A stretch of DNA of 9,637 nucleotides, taken from contig WFYM01000173.1 in assembly GCA_015490115.1 (NCBI GenBank), positions 1 to 9,637 of the forward strand, given 5' to 3'. Positions 1 to 6,492 of this stretch are shown here, piece by piece. Position numbers and translations under genes: made by a program. Origin of the DNA: Aquificaceae bacterium. Its GTDB lineage: Bacteria > Aquificota > Aquificia > Aquificales > Aquificaceae. The notes under the pieces were generated by a model that worked only from the letters and a program-made list of their open reading frames with translations, was not told the origin of the DNA and ran no database searches. The number at the start of each line of letters is the position of its first letter. Position 1 is the first letter of the stretch.

Positions 1-1
1 T

Positions 2-1069
2 TGGGATATAGTCTCAGCGGAGAGGGGAGGTTTCAAGCACTTTATGCTGAAAGAAATTCATGAGCAACCGAAGGCTGTCGGGGACACGGTGAGGGGTCTC
101 CTCTCCTCGGGAGAGGTCCTTCCCTTCAGCTTGAAGGAGTTCAGGAGGGTGATCCTGATAGCCTGCGGGACTTCATACCATGCTGGTCTCGTAGGCAAGT
201 TCTGGTTCGAGAAGCTCGCGGGTGTCCCCACGGAAGTGGTCTACGCCTCCGAGTTCAGGTATTCGGGTTCTCCCGTCTCCGAGGAGGACCTCGTAATAGG
301 CATATCCCAGTCGGGGGAGACTATAGATACGAAGTTCGCGGTTAACATGGCGAAGGAAAAGGGTGCAAAGACGGTAGCTCTCGTGAACGTGGTCGGAAGC
401 TCCCTCGACAGGGAGTCGGACCACTCGGTTTACACCCACGCGGGACCGGAAATTGGAGTTGCAGCTACGAAGACCTTCACAGCCCAGCTCGCAGCCCTCT
501 ACTTCTTAGCTCTCAGGGAAAACCCCGACAGAGAAACCCTCCTTTCGGACCTCATGAGGGTCCCCTCCCTCATAGAGGAGGTGTTGGAGAAAGCTGAGGA
601 CATAGAGAGGGTTGCGGAGAAGTTCATGAAGAAGAAGAACTTTCTATACCTCGGCAGATACCTCAGCTATCCCATAGCCCTCGAAGGTGCCTTGAAGCTG
701 AAGGAGATATCCTACATACACGCTGAAGGCTACCCCGCAGGTGAGATGAAGCACGGACCTATAGCTTTGATAGACGAGAACATGCCCGTAGTCGTCGTAG
801 CCCCTCAGGACAGGGTCTACGAGAAGACCCTTTCAAACATAGAGGAGGTGAGGACGAGGAAGGGGGTGGTCATAAGCGTCGGGTTCGAAGGGGACGAGAG
901 GCTAAAGAAGGTCTCCTCCGAGTTTTTGGAGGTCCCGCCCGTTGTCGAGGACCTCACACCCTTTTTGACGGTGGTTCCCCTACAGCTCCTTGCCTACTAC
1001 ATAGCGAGCAAGCTCGGTCTCGACGTTGACCAGCCGAGGAACTTGGCAAAGACGGTCACCGTTGAGTGA
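2..1069 (+). CDS. glmS: Glucosamine-6-phosphate synthase (isomerizing), C-terminal part
   Basis: GlmS makes glucosamine-6-phosphate from fructose-6-phosphate and glutamine, the first step to UDP-GlcNAc for peptidoglycan and LPS. The reading frame is open from base 2, before the first ATG at 44, and already reads as the inter-domain linker (WDIVSAERGGFKHFMLKEIHEQP), so the glutaminase domain with its N-terminal Cys lies upstream of the window. The 355 residues present hold both SIS domains (about 35-170 and 200-345). Visible motifs are CGTSYHAG near residue 55, SQSGET near 102, and KLKEISYIHAEGYPAGEMKHGP near 230-255. The last of these contains the equivalents of E. coli Lys485, Glu488 and His504. 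The end, DVDQPRNLAKTVTVE, is the canonical C-terminal tail carrying the Lys603 equivalent. The family is about 600 residues long, so roughly 60 percent is here. The TGA stop lies inside the end of convergent argF. Identification is secure; only the left edge is missing. Confidence 0.97.
   Translation, partial: WDIVSAERGGFKHFMLKEIHEQPKAVGDTVRGLLSSGEVLPFSLKEFRRVILIACGTSYHAGLVGKFWFEKLAGVPTEVVYASEFRYSGSPVSEEDLVIGISQSGETIDTKFAVNMAKEKGAKTVALVNVVGSSLDRESDHSVYTHAGPEIGVAATKTFTAQLAALYFLALRENPDRETLLSDLMRVPSLIEEVLEKAEDIERVAEKFMKKKNFLYLGRYLSYPIALEGALKLKEISYIHAEGYPAGEMKHGPIALIDENMPVVVVAPQDRVYEKTLSNIEEVRTRKGVVISVGFEGDERLKKVSSEFLEVPPVVEDLTPFLTVVPLQLLAYYIASKLGLDVDQPRNLAKTVTVE
1056..1069. other. Tail-to-tail overlap of glmS and argF
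   Basis: The last 14 bases of glmS (+) and argF (-) are shared: glmS ends with TGA at 1067-1069 and argF with TGA on the opposite strand at 1058-1056. Both protein ends look genuine; the glmS tail is the conserved ...AKTVTVE, and argF ends ...LEFLFTQR after the conserved ENRLHTQKALL block. No strong hairpin followed by a T-run is seen around the junction for either strand, so termination must occur inside the opposing gene or by a factor such as Rho. Confidence 0.9.
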
Positions 1070-1973
1070 ATAAAAACTCGAGGAGTGCCTTTTGGGTGTG
1101 TAGCCTGTTCTCCGCCTGCGTGAATATGAAGTCCGCAAACTTCTCGAAGACCTCTTCCGTTATCTCCTCACCCTTCTTGGCGGGGAGGCAGTGCATAACG
1201 AGGACCGAGTCCTTCGCCTTCGAGAGAAGCTCCCCGTTCACCTGAAAAGGTCTCAAAGCCTCGAGCTTCTCCTCACTCCTCTCGTCCCCCATGCTGAACC
1301 AAACGTCCGTGTATACCACATCCGCCTCCTTTACAGCTTCAACGGGGTTTGTGGTGAGGTATATGTTCCCGCCCGTGAAGTTCGAGAGGTCAAGTCCCGC
1401 TTGGAGGTAGTAGCTGTCCGGTCCGTAGCCTTCGGGGGTTGCAACGAATAGATTAAGACCGAAAAGCCCCGCTGCGACTATCCAAGTGTTGCAGACGTTG
1501 TTGCCGTCACCTACGAAGGCTATCTTTATATTCCTTATCCCCTCTCCGAACCTCTCGTAGAGGGTAAAGACGTCGCTGAGGATCTGGCAGGGGTGGGACT
1601 TATCGGTCAGGGCGTTTATGACGGGCATACCAGCCCATTTGGTGAACTCTTCGAGCCACTTGTGAGAGTGGGTCCTTATAATGATGCCGTCTAAGTATCT
1701 CGTCAGGGTCCTCGCCGTGTCCCTTACGTCCTCTCCCCTCGAGAGCTGGAGTTCTTTTTCTTGGAGGAATATGGCGTTTCCCCCGAGTTGGTTTATCGCC
1801 ACCTCGAAGGAGACCCTAGTCCTCGTCGATGGCTTCGTAAACAGGAGACCTATGTTCTTCCCTTCGAGGACAGGCTCTATACCTTCTCCCCTCTTTATCT
1901 CCTCGGTCCTCTTTACGACCCGCCAGCTCTCCTCAGGGTCGAGGTTCCAAAGGTCTATGAAGTCCCGCTTCAT
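1056..1973 (-). CDS. argF: Ornithine carbamoyltransferase
   Basis: This cytoplasmic enzyme transfers the carbamoyl group of carbamoyl phosphate to ornithine to give citrulline in arginine biosynthesis. The 305-residue length is typical. The carbamoyl-phosphate site STRTR is at 49-53 (KPSTRTRVSFE), HPCQ at 127-130, the second-domain loop FVGDGNNVCNTW near 153-164, the ornithine-binding SMG loop (DVWFSMGDE) at 223-231, and the catalytic HCLP at 261-264. The C-terminal AENRLHTQKALL is also typical. The SMG loop and VGDGNN motif favour ornithine over aspartate or N-acetylornithine carbamoyltransferase; anabolic versus catabolic (arcB) use cannot be told from sequence, but no arc genes are nearby, so the anabolic role is inferred. 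The ATG lies 4 bases after the stop of the TPR gene. A possible GGAG ribosome site is about 12 bases upstream, inside that gene, which is rather far, so expression may rely on coupling. The 3' end overlaps glmS. Confidence 0.96.
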   Translation of the reverse strand: MKRDFIDLWNLDPEESWRVVKRTEEIKRGEGIEPVLEGKNIGLLFTKPSTRTRVSFEVAINQLGGNAIFLQEKELQLSRGEDVRDTARTLTRYLDGIIIRTHSHKWLEEFTKWAGMPVINALTDKSHPCQILSDVFTLYERFGEGIRNIKIAFVGDGNNVCNTWIVAAGLFGLNLFVATPEGYGPDSYYLQAGLDLSNFTGGNIYLTTNPVEAVKEADVVYTDVWFSMGDERSEEKLEALRPFQVNGELLSKAKDSVLVMHCLPAKKGEEITEEVFEKFADFIFTQAENRLHTQKALLEFLFTQR

Positions 1974-1977
1974 AAGA

Positions 1978-3624
1978 TTATTTTACTCCGAGTTCTTCCA
2001 GCTTCCTCATAATCCTCTCCTTCTGACCCCTCTCCCCCTCCTTTCCTTCTTCGAGGAGGCGGAGGGCTTCTTTGTAATACCTTATCGCTGACTCTTCGAA
2101 GCCCATCTTCAAGAGGACGTCTCCTACGTGTTCGTTCAAAACGGGATTGTCGTAAGCACGCCTCAAGGCGTCGAGGAGATACTGGATGGCTTTCTCATAG
2201 TCCCCCTTCAGGTAGTAGACCCAGCCCATTGAGTCCATGTAGGCTGGGTTCTCGGGGTCCATGGAGAGGGCTTTCCTTATAAGCTCCTCAGCCTCGTCAA
2301 CCCTTGCATCCCCATACCAAAGGAGTAGGGAATAACCGAGGTGGTTGTAAAGGTCCGGGTTGTTCGGCTCAAGCTCTATGGCTTTCTTGAGGGCTTTCTC
2401 TACTTCAACTATCCTGCCGAGGTGGTCGAGGACTATAGCCTTCAGGAAGAGGGGTCTGTAGTCCTGAGGGTTCAAAGAAGTAGCCTTTTCCAAAACTTCG
2501 AGGGCTTCCTCGAACTCCTCCTTGTCCATCAAAAGGTTCGCTTTGAGCATGAGGAGTCTCACGTTCGCCGGGTCGAGGAACAGACCCTTCTCCACGAGCT
2601 TCTCAGCCCTTTCTTCTTCTTTCAGGTGTATGTAGACGGTGGCGAGCCTCTCTATGACCTTGGGGTTGTTGGGTATCCTCTCGTAGACCTTTTCGTATAT
2701 TCTCCTCGCCTCCTCTATCTCGCCGGTGACCTCGAGGGAAAGGGCGTAGGAGTAAGCGACGTTGAGGTCTTCGGGAAACTCCTTGTAGAGCTTTCCGAGG
2801 ACCCTCTTCGCCTCTTCGAAGTCCCCCGACTGGAGGAGGGCTATCCCGTATTGGTATCCGTATTGGTAGCTCGAAGGGAACATTCTGTATAGCTTTCTGA
2901 AGAGTGCTTTGGCTTCTTCGACCCTTCCCGTTGCCATGTAGAGCTGGGCGAGTTTTTCGAGGACAACCCTGTTGTCCGGGTCCTCTTTTAGGACCTCCTT
3001 GTAGAGCTTCTCAGCCTTCGAATACTCCTCCCTCCCCTCGTATATCCTCCCGAGGGTAACGAAGGCTGCTTCGAAGGTCTTCTTTATCTCGAGGGCTTTC
3101 TGGAGATACTCTATAGCCTTCTCCTCGTTCCCTTCCCTCCTGTATATCTGACCGAGGAGGTAGTAGGGAAAGGGGTTGTCCGGGCTTATCTTTGCGAGCC
3201 TCTCTATGACCTCTTTAGCTTTTTCGATCTTCTTGAGCTTTAGATACTCGTCCGCAAGGAAGACGAGGACCTCCCTGTTGTTGGGGAACTTCCCGAAAGC
3301 TTCCTCGAGGACCCTCACCGCCTCCTTTCTTTTTCCCATAAGCCTGTAAACGCTGTAGATGGCTATGTAGGGATCGACCCTGTCGGGGAACTTTTCCATG
3401 TATTCTTTGGCTATCCTGAGGGCTTCCTCGGTCCTTCGGAGGGACATGGCGAGCTTCACCGTGTCCATGTAAAGGGAGGGGGTCGGTCTTTCCTTGACAG
3501 CCTTCAGGCAGTAAGTCATGGCTCTCTCCGGCTCTTCGGACAGATACCTGCACATGACGTAGTCGAAGTAGTAGTTCGCAAAGGCGAAGGGGGTGAGGAA
3601 AAGAACCGCCAAAAACCTCTTCAT
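1978..3624 (-). CDS. Secreted TPR-repeat protein, about 15 repeats
   Basis: The 548-residue protein begins with a probable Sec signal peptide: MKR, a hydrophobic stretch LAVLFLTPFAF, and AFA before Asn17 as a likely cleavage site. No lipobox cysteine is seen, so a soluble periplasmic or surface-associated form is inferred. The rest is almost entirely tetratricopeptide repeats of 34 residues (roughly 14-15 units from residue 17 to about 525), with the usual G/A/Y-A-P pattern, e.g. PYYLLGQIYRREGNEEKAIE. The last units (NHLGYSLL..., YMDSMGWVYYLKGDYEKAI, NEHVGDVLLKMG) resemble the C-terminal repeats of a widespread family of bacterial envelope TPR proteins. A charged tail (about 526-548) follows. 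TPR arrays are protein-binding scaffolds; the partner is unknown. The start is an ATG in an ATGA overlap with the upstream stress-protein stop, preceded by a strong ribosome site. No catalytic domain is seen, and I assign no gene symbol. Confidence 0.9.
   Translation of the reverse strand: MKRFLAVLFLTPFAFANYYFDYVMCRYLSEEPERAMTYCLKAVKERPTPSLYMDTVKLAMSLRRTEEALRIAKEYMEKFPDRVDPYIAIYSVYRLMGKRKEAVRVLEEAFGKFPNNREVLVFLADEYLKLKKIEKAKEVIERLAKISPDNPFPYYLLGQIYRREGNEEKAIEYLQKALEIKKTFEAAFVTLGRIYEGREEYSKAEKLYKEVLKEDPDNRVVLEKLAQLYMATGRVEEAKALFRKLYRMFPSSYQYGYQYGIALLQSGDFEEAKRVLGKLYKEFPEDLNVAYSYALSLEVTGEIEEARRIYEKVYERIPNNPKVIERLATVYIHLKEEERAEKLVEKGLFLDPANVRLLMLKANLLMDKEEFEEALEVLEKATSLNPQDYRPLFLKAIVLDHLGRIVEVEKALKKAIELEPNNPDLYNHLGYSLLLWYGDARVDEAEELIRKALSMDPENPAYMDSMGWVYYLKGDYEKAIQYLLDALRRAYDNPVLNEHVGDVLLKMGFEESAIRYYKEALRLLEEGKEGERGQKERIMRKLEELGVK
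2846..2869. repeat. 12-base tandem duplication within a TPR unit
   Basis: Two adjacent 12-base units (ccgtattggtat and ccgtattggtag) differ at one base and encode the YQYG-YQYG stretch at the start of about the eighth TPR of the secreted TPR protein. The surrounding units stay in 34-residue register, so the duplication does not visibly lengthen the helical array. It may be coincidental codon reuse or a small slippage event. Confidence 0.6.
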
Positions 3625-4502
3625 GACCTACCTTCCTTGTAAATGAGTATAGGTAGGTCAACCCTCCTGAAAACTTCCCTCGAAGTCTCCCCGAGGAGCG
3701 TTCTCCTTCGCTCTGACAGCCCTACGTTTCCCATAACGACCATCTCCAAGTCCCCGTCCTCTTCGACCCTTTTCACTATCCCTTCGGCAGGTTTTTTACC
3801 CTCCTTTACCTTTATCTCGACCCTTACACCCTCCTTTTCTATGCGTCTTTTTACCTCCTCCAGATACCTCCTCTTCTCCTCTTTGTATCTTTCGTCAACA
3901 GCCCTCCCCAGCTTCTTTGTGAGGGGGATGTTTATAGGCTCCTCCACGTGGAGGACTTCAAAAGTTAGGGAGAAAGGTTTGAGGAGTTTAAGGGCGAAGT
4001 CGAGGGCTTTTTCCGCTGTTTGGGAAAAGTCGTAAGCTACGAGGACCCTCTTCGAGAAGGTGAGTTCGAAACCTTTTATGACTATAACGGGAGACGAGGA
4101 GTGCTTTACCACCTTCTCCGTGGTCGATCCTATCAGGATCCTCTCGACGAGTCCCTTCCTGTGACTCCCTATAACTATAAGGTCGGGTCTTTCCCTCTCC
4201 TCAACTTCGAGTATTAGGTCCCTCGGATCACCCACCTCAACTACGACCTTCGAACTCACGGGAGAGAGAAGCTCCCCGAGGTCTTCGAGCCTCCTCAAAG
4301 CGTCCCCCTTTTTTCCTTCCTCTATTTCCTGAAGGACCCTAACGTCGAGGACGTCCGCACCTTCCGGGTGGGGTATGTAGACCGCGGGGGATACGGCGTG
4401 AAAGAGGATTACCTCTCCCCCGTGGGTCTCACAGATCCTTTTGGCTGTTCTGACAGCTGCGTTGGTTATCTCCGAAAGGTCTACGGGGACGAGGACCTTC
4501 AT
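3621..4502 (-). CDS. Tandem-domain universal stress protein (UspA family)
   Basis: The 293-residue protein holds two Usp domains in tandem (about 1-145 and 150-290), each starting with the typical strand (MKVLVPVDLSE; KRVLVAYDFSQTAEKAL). The first domain ends VIGSHRKGLVERILIGSTTEKVV..SPVIVIK and the second VMGNVGLSERRRTLLGETSREV..LPILIYK. Usp proteins are cytoplasmic and many bind ATP through G-2x-G-9x-G(S/T). Domain 2 keeps G-2x-G-9x-G but has Glu-Thr where Ser/Thr is usual. Domain 1 keeps the last Gly-Ser but has Arg or a shifted Gly at the second Gly. ATP binding is therefore plausible but unproven. The role is stress-related signalling or protection, inferred from the family; no partner is visible. 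Start: ATG directly abutting the TAG of the phosphatase gene with zero spacing and GGAGG 5 bases upstream. The stop overlaps the TPR gene start by 4 bases. Confidence 0.92.
   Translation of the reverse strand: MKVLVPVDLSEITNAAVRTAKRICETHGGEVILFHAVSPAVYIPHPEGADVLDVRVLQEIEEGKKGDALRRLEDLGELLSPVSSKVVVEVGDPRDLILEVEERERPDLIVIGSHRKGLVERILIGSTTEKVVKHSSSPVIVIKGFELTFSKRVLVAYDFSQTAEKALDFALKLLKPFSLTFEVLHVEEPINIPLTKKLGRAVDERYKEEKRRYLEEVKRRIEKEGVRVEIKVKEGKKPAEGIVKRVEEDGDLEMVVMGNVGLSERRRTLLGETSREVFRRVDLPILIYKEGRS
3627..3638 (-). promoter_or_regulatory. Ribosome binding site for the TPR gene
   Basis: On the - strand the sequence aaggaaggtagg lies a few bases before the ATG at 3624. It falls within the last codons of the upstream universal stress gene (Lys-Glu-Gly-Arg-Ser-stop). 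It supports the ATGA overlap start and independent or coupled re-initiation. Confidence 0.7.
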
Positions 4503-5285
4503 CTAAGCCTCCGGGAGGTGTTTACCCACGACCCCCTCCAGAAAATTCTGTATCCTTCCGTTTGAGGCGACAACGTCAACGGAGGAATCTCCCTTCATAA
4601 GCTTGCAGGTTCCCCCAGCCTCCTCCAGTATAACAGCTCCGGCGCTCACATCCCATGGGCGAAGCTCGAACTCGAGGAGACCTTCGAAGATCCCCTCCGC
4701 AACGAAGCAAAGGTCCACGGCTGCAGCTCCGGGTCTTCTCATAGCCGCTACGCTTTCGAAGACCTCTTTGAATATCCTCCAGTAGACTTCGAGGTTTCTC
4801 CTCGCCCTCGAAGGGAAGCCGTAAGCTATTACGGAGAACTTGACCTCGGAGGTGGAGCTTACCCTTATCCTCCTTCCGTTCTTGTAAGCTCCGAGACCCC
4901 TCCCAGCCCAGTATAGGGTGTCGAAGTAGGGAAGGTAGACAGCTCCCGCAACAGGCTCCCCCATATGGGAGAGGGCAACCGAGACGCCGAATATGGGAAA
5001 GCCTGCTATGTAGTTCTTCGTCCCGTCGAGGGGATCGACGAACCAGACGAACTCACCCCCCTCCTCTCCGCCCTCCTCCTCACCGACTATCCTGTGGTCG
5101 GGGAACTCCCTCCCTATGAACTCCCTTATCCTCGCCTCCGACTCCCTGTCAACGTAGCTGACGAAGTCCTTCTCCCCCTTCTCCTCTATGCTGTCCTCGG
5201 TCACTTTCAGGAAGTTCTCTTTGAGGACCTGACCACCTATCAGGGCTGCGGTCTTTGCCGCTTCGACGAACCTCTCCAGCTTCAT
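4503..5285 (-). CDS. suhB: Inositol monophosphatase family phosphatase
   Basis: This is a Mg-dependent sugar/polyol phosphatase of 260 residues, the usual family length. Metal-site motifs are complete: Glu69 in IVGEEEGG, DPLDGT at 84-89, and the second signature PWDVSAGAVILEEAGG at 210-225 with Asp212. Asp40 of KGEKDFVSYVD also matches the family. By homology it dephosphorylates inositol-1-phosphate or related sugar phosphates in the cytoplasm. Family members from thermophiles, chiefly archaeal ones, can also hydrolyse fructose-1,6-bisphosphate, and the position directly after pgk makes a sugar-phosphate role conceivable; that is inference. The symbol suhB is the general bacterial name and does not imply the E. 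coli ribosome/antitermination role. The ATG overlaps the pgk TGA by 4 bases (ATGA) and has a very strong ribosome site (aaggaggaggg). Confidence 0.93.
   Translation of the reverse strand: MKLERFVEAAKTAALIGGQVLKENFLKVTEDSIEEKGEKDFVSYVDRESEARIREFIGREFPDHRIVGEEEGGEEGGEFVWFVDPLDGTKNYIAGFPIFGVSVALSHMGEPVAGAVYLPYFDTLYWAGRGLGAYKNGRRIRVSSTSEVKFSVIAYGFPSRARRNLEVYWRIFKEVFESVAAMRRPGAAAVDLCFVAEGIFEGLLEFELRPWDVSAGAVILEEAGGTCKLMKGDSSVDVVASNGRIQNFLEGVVGKHLPEA
4508..4512 (-). promoter_or_regulatory. Ribosome binding site for the universal stress gene
   Basis: GGAGG on the - strand sits 5 bases before the ATG at 4502, inside the last codons of the phosphatase gene. It fixes this start although stop and start codons touch (TAGATG). 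Confidence 0.75.
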
Positions 5286-6478
5286 CCCTCCTCCTTGTCG
5301 TCGAGGACCTCAAGGCAGGGAAGGTGGTTACCTTCGAGAAGCTCGAGGAAGGCTCCGCCTCCCGTCGAGACGAAGTCTATGGCGTTGTAAACACCAGCCT
5401 TGTGTATGGCGTGGTCCGTGTCCCCTCCCCCGGCTATCGTGAGGGCTGGAGATTCGGCAACCATCTTGGCTACCGCAAAGGTCCCGTTTTTGAACCTGTC
5501 GAGTTCAAAAACTCCCATAGGTCCGTTCCAGATTATAGTTTGGGCGTCCGAGAGGATCTCCTTTATGAGTTCGACTGAAACGGGACCTATATCGAGACCC
5601 CTCCAGCCGTCGGGTATCTCTTGCCACGGGACTACTTTCGTCGGTGTCGCGTCCGATATCTCCCTCCCCACCACGAAGTCGGCGGGGAGGTAAAGCTTCA
5701 CGTCGAGCTTCTTCGCAACCTCGAGTATGTCCTCCGCAACCGGAAGGAGTTCCTCCTCGACGGGAGAGTCTCCGACGGGATAGCCCATAGCCCTTATGAA
5801 GGTAAAAGCCATGGCACCCCCTATGAATATCTTGTCCACCCTCTTGAGCAGGTTCTTTATTATCCCCAGCTTCGTCGAGACCTTCGCACCTCCGAGGAGG
5901 GCGACAACGGGTCTTTGCGGGTTCACCATAGCCTTTTCGAAGTAGGTGACCTCCTTCTCGAGCAGAAAACCCATAACAGCGGGTTTTAAGAACTTCGGGA
6001 CGAGATACATGGAGGCGTGCTTCCTGTGGCAGGTAGCGAAGGCGTCTATTACACAAACGTCACCGAGGCTCGCAAGTTCCTTAGCGAAACCCTCGTCCCC
6101 CTTCGTCTCCCCCTCGTGGAATCTGAGGTTCTCAAGGAGAAGGATCTCACCTTCCTTCAGCTCCTCCACCATCCTCCTCACTTCCTCACCTACGCAGTCG
6201 GGAGCCATCTTCACCTCGGTGCCTACGAGTCTCGAAAGCCTCTTCGCTACGGGTTGCAGGGAGAACCTCGGATCCCTACCCTTCGGTCTTCCGAGGTGAG
6301 ACATCAGGACCACCTTCGCCCTCGCGTCTAAGAGATACTCGACTGTGGGAAGGGAAGCCTTTATCCTCGTGTCGTCCTCTATGTTTCCCTGCTCGTCTAT
6401 AGGGACGTTGAAGTCGACCCTGACGAGGACCCTCTTCCCCGAGACTTTGACGTCCCTTAGGGTCTTCTTCGACGGCAT
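5282..6478 (-). CDS. pgk: Phosphoglycerate kinase
   Basis: Pgk interconverts 1,3-bisphosphoglycerate + ADP and 3-phosphoglycerate + ATP in glycolysis and gluconeogenesis, in the cytoplasm. From the chosen start it has 398 residues, normal for the family. Motifs in order: KRVLVRVDFNVP (PGK signature, about 15-26), SHLGRPKG (60-67), LLENLRFHEGET (114-125), LLGGAKVSTKLGI (194-206), GGAMAFTF (220-227), IIWNGPMGVFE (315-325), AGGGDTDHAIHKAG (349-362), and STGGGAFLELLEG (371-383). The usual NDAFG segment reads IDAFATCHRKHAS, a modest divergence. Start choice: an ATG at 6496 would add MLKFLP, overlap the upstream gene by 7 bases and has no ribosome site. The ATG at 6478 gives the usual MxxKKTLRDV N-terminus 11 bases after the upstream stop, so I prefer it, although it too lacks a Shine-Dalgarno sequence. 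The stop overlaps the phosphatase start. Confidence 0.95.
   Translation of the reverse strand: MPSKKTLRDVKVSGKRVLVRVDFNVPIDEQGNIEDDTRIKASLPTVEYLLDARAKVVLMSHLGRPKGRDPRFSLQPVAKRLSRLVGTEVKMAPDCVGEEVRRMVEELKEGEILLLENLRFHEGETKGDEGFAKELASLGDVCVIDAFATCHRKHASMYLVPKFLKPAVMGFLLEKEVTYFEKAMVNPQRPVVALLGGAKVSTKLGIIKNLLKRVDKIFIGGAMAFTFIRAMGYPVGDSPVEEELLPVAEDILEVAKKLDVKLYLPADFVVGREISDATPTKVVPWQEIPDGWRGLDIGPVSVELIKEILSDAQTIIWNGPMGVFELDRFKNGTFAVAKMVAESPALTIAGGGDTDHAIHKAGVYNAIDFVSTGGGAFLELLEGNHLPCLEVLDDKEEG
5286..5296 (-). promoter_or_regulatory. Ribosome binding site for the phosphatase gene
   Basis: The - strand sequence aaggaggaggg immediately precedes the ATG at 5285 and is made from the last Lys-Glu-Glu-Gly codons of pgk. 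It is one of the strongest Shine-Dalgarno sequences in the window and supports efficient initiation despite the 4-base overlap. Confidence 0.8.
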
Positions 6479-6486
6479 GGGTAGAA

Positions 6487-6492
6487 ATTTTA
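6487..6492 (-). promoter_or_regulatory. Possible -10 element before pgk
   Basis: TAAAAT on the - strand ends 8 bases before the preferred pgk ATG at 6478 and contains the TAA stop of the upstream gene. The position would fit a leaderless or nearly leaderless transcript. No good -35 is found at 17 bases upstream (tctacg). Given the operon context this is tentative. Confidence 0.2.

Noticed and set aside
1072..1086. Possible intrinsic terminator for argF: ACTC-CTC-GAGT hairpin followed by five T on the - strand
   Set aside because: The stem is only 4 base pairs, lies inside the argF coding sequence before its stop, and is too weak to call.
2341..2892. 183-codon open frame on the + strand
   Set aside because: It is antisense to the TPR repeats; its Leu/Val/Glu-rich repeating look is the complement of the TPR pattern, not an independent protein.
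3215..3661. 148-codon open frame on the - strand
   Set aside because: It is out of frame over the TPR gene start and the stress gene end; its composition is low-complexity and Arg/Gly-rich, and no motif is visible. A shadow of the real genes.
5505..6056. 183-codon open frame on the - strand
   Set aside because: It lies entirely within pgk in another frame, is Arg/Gly-rich and has no recognisable domain; pgk is certain here.
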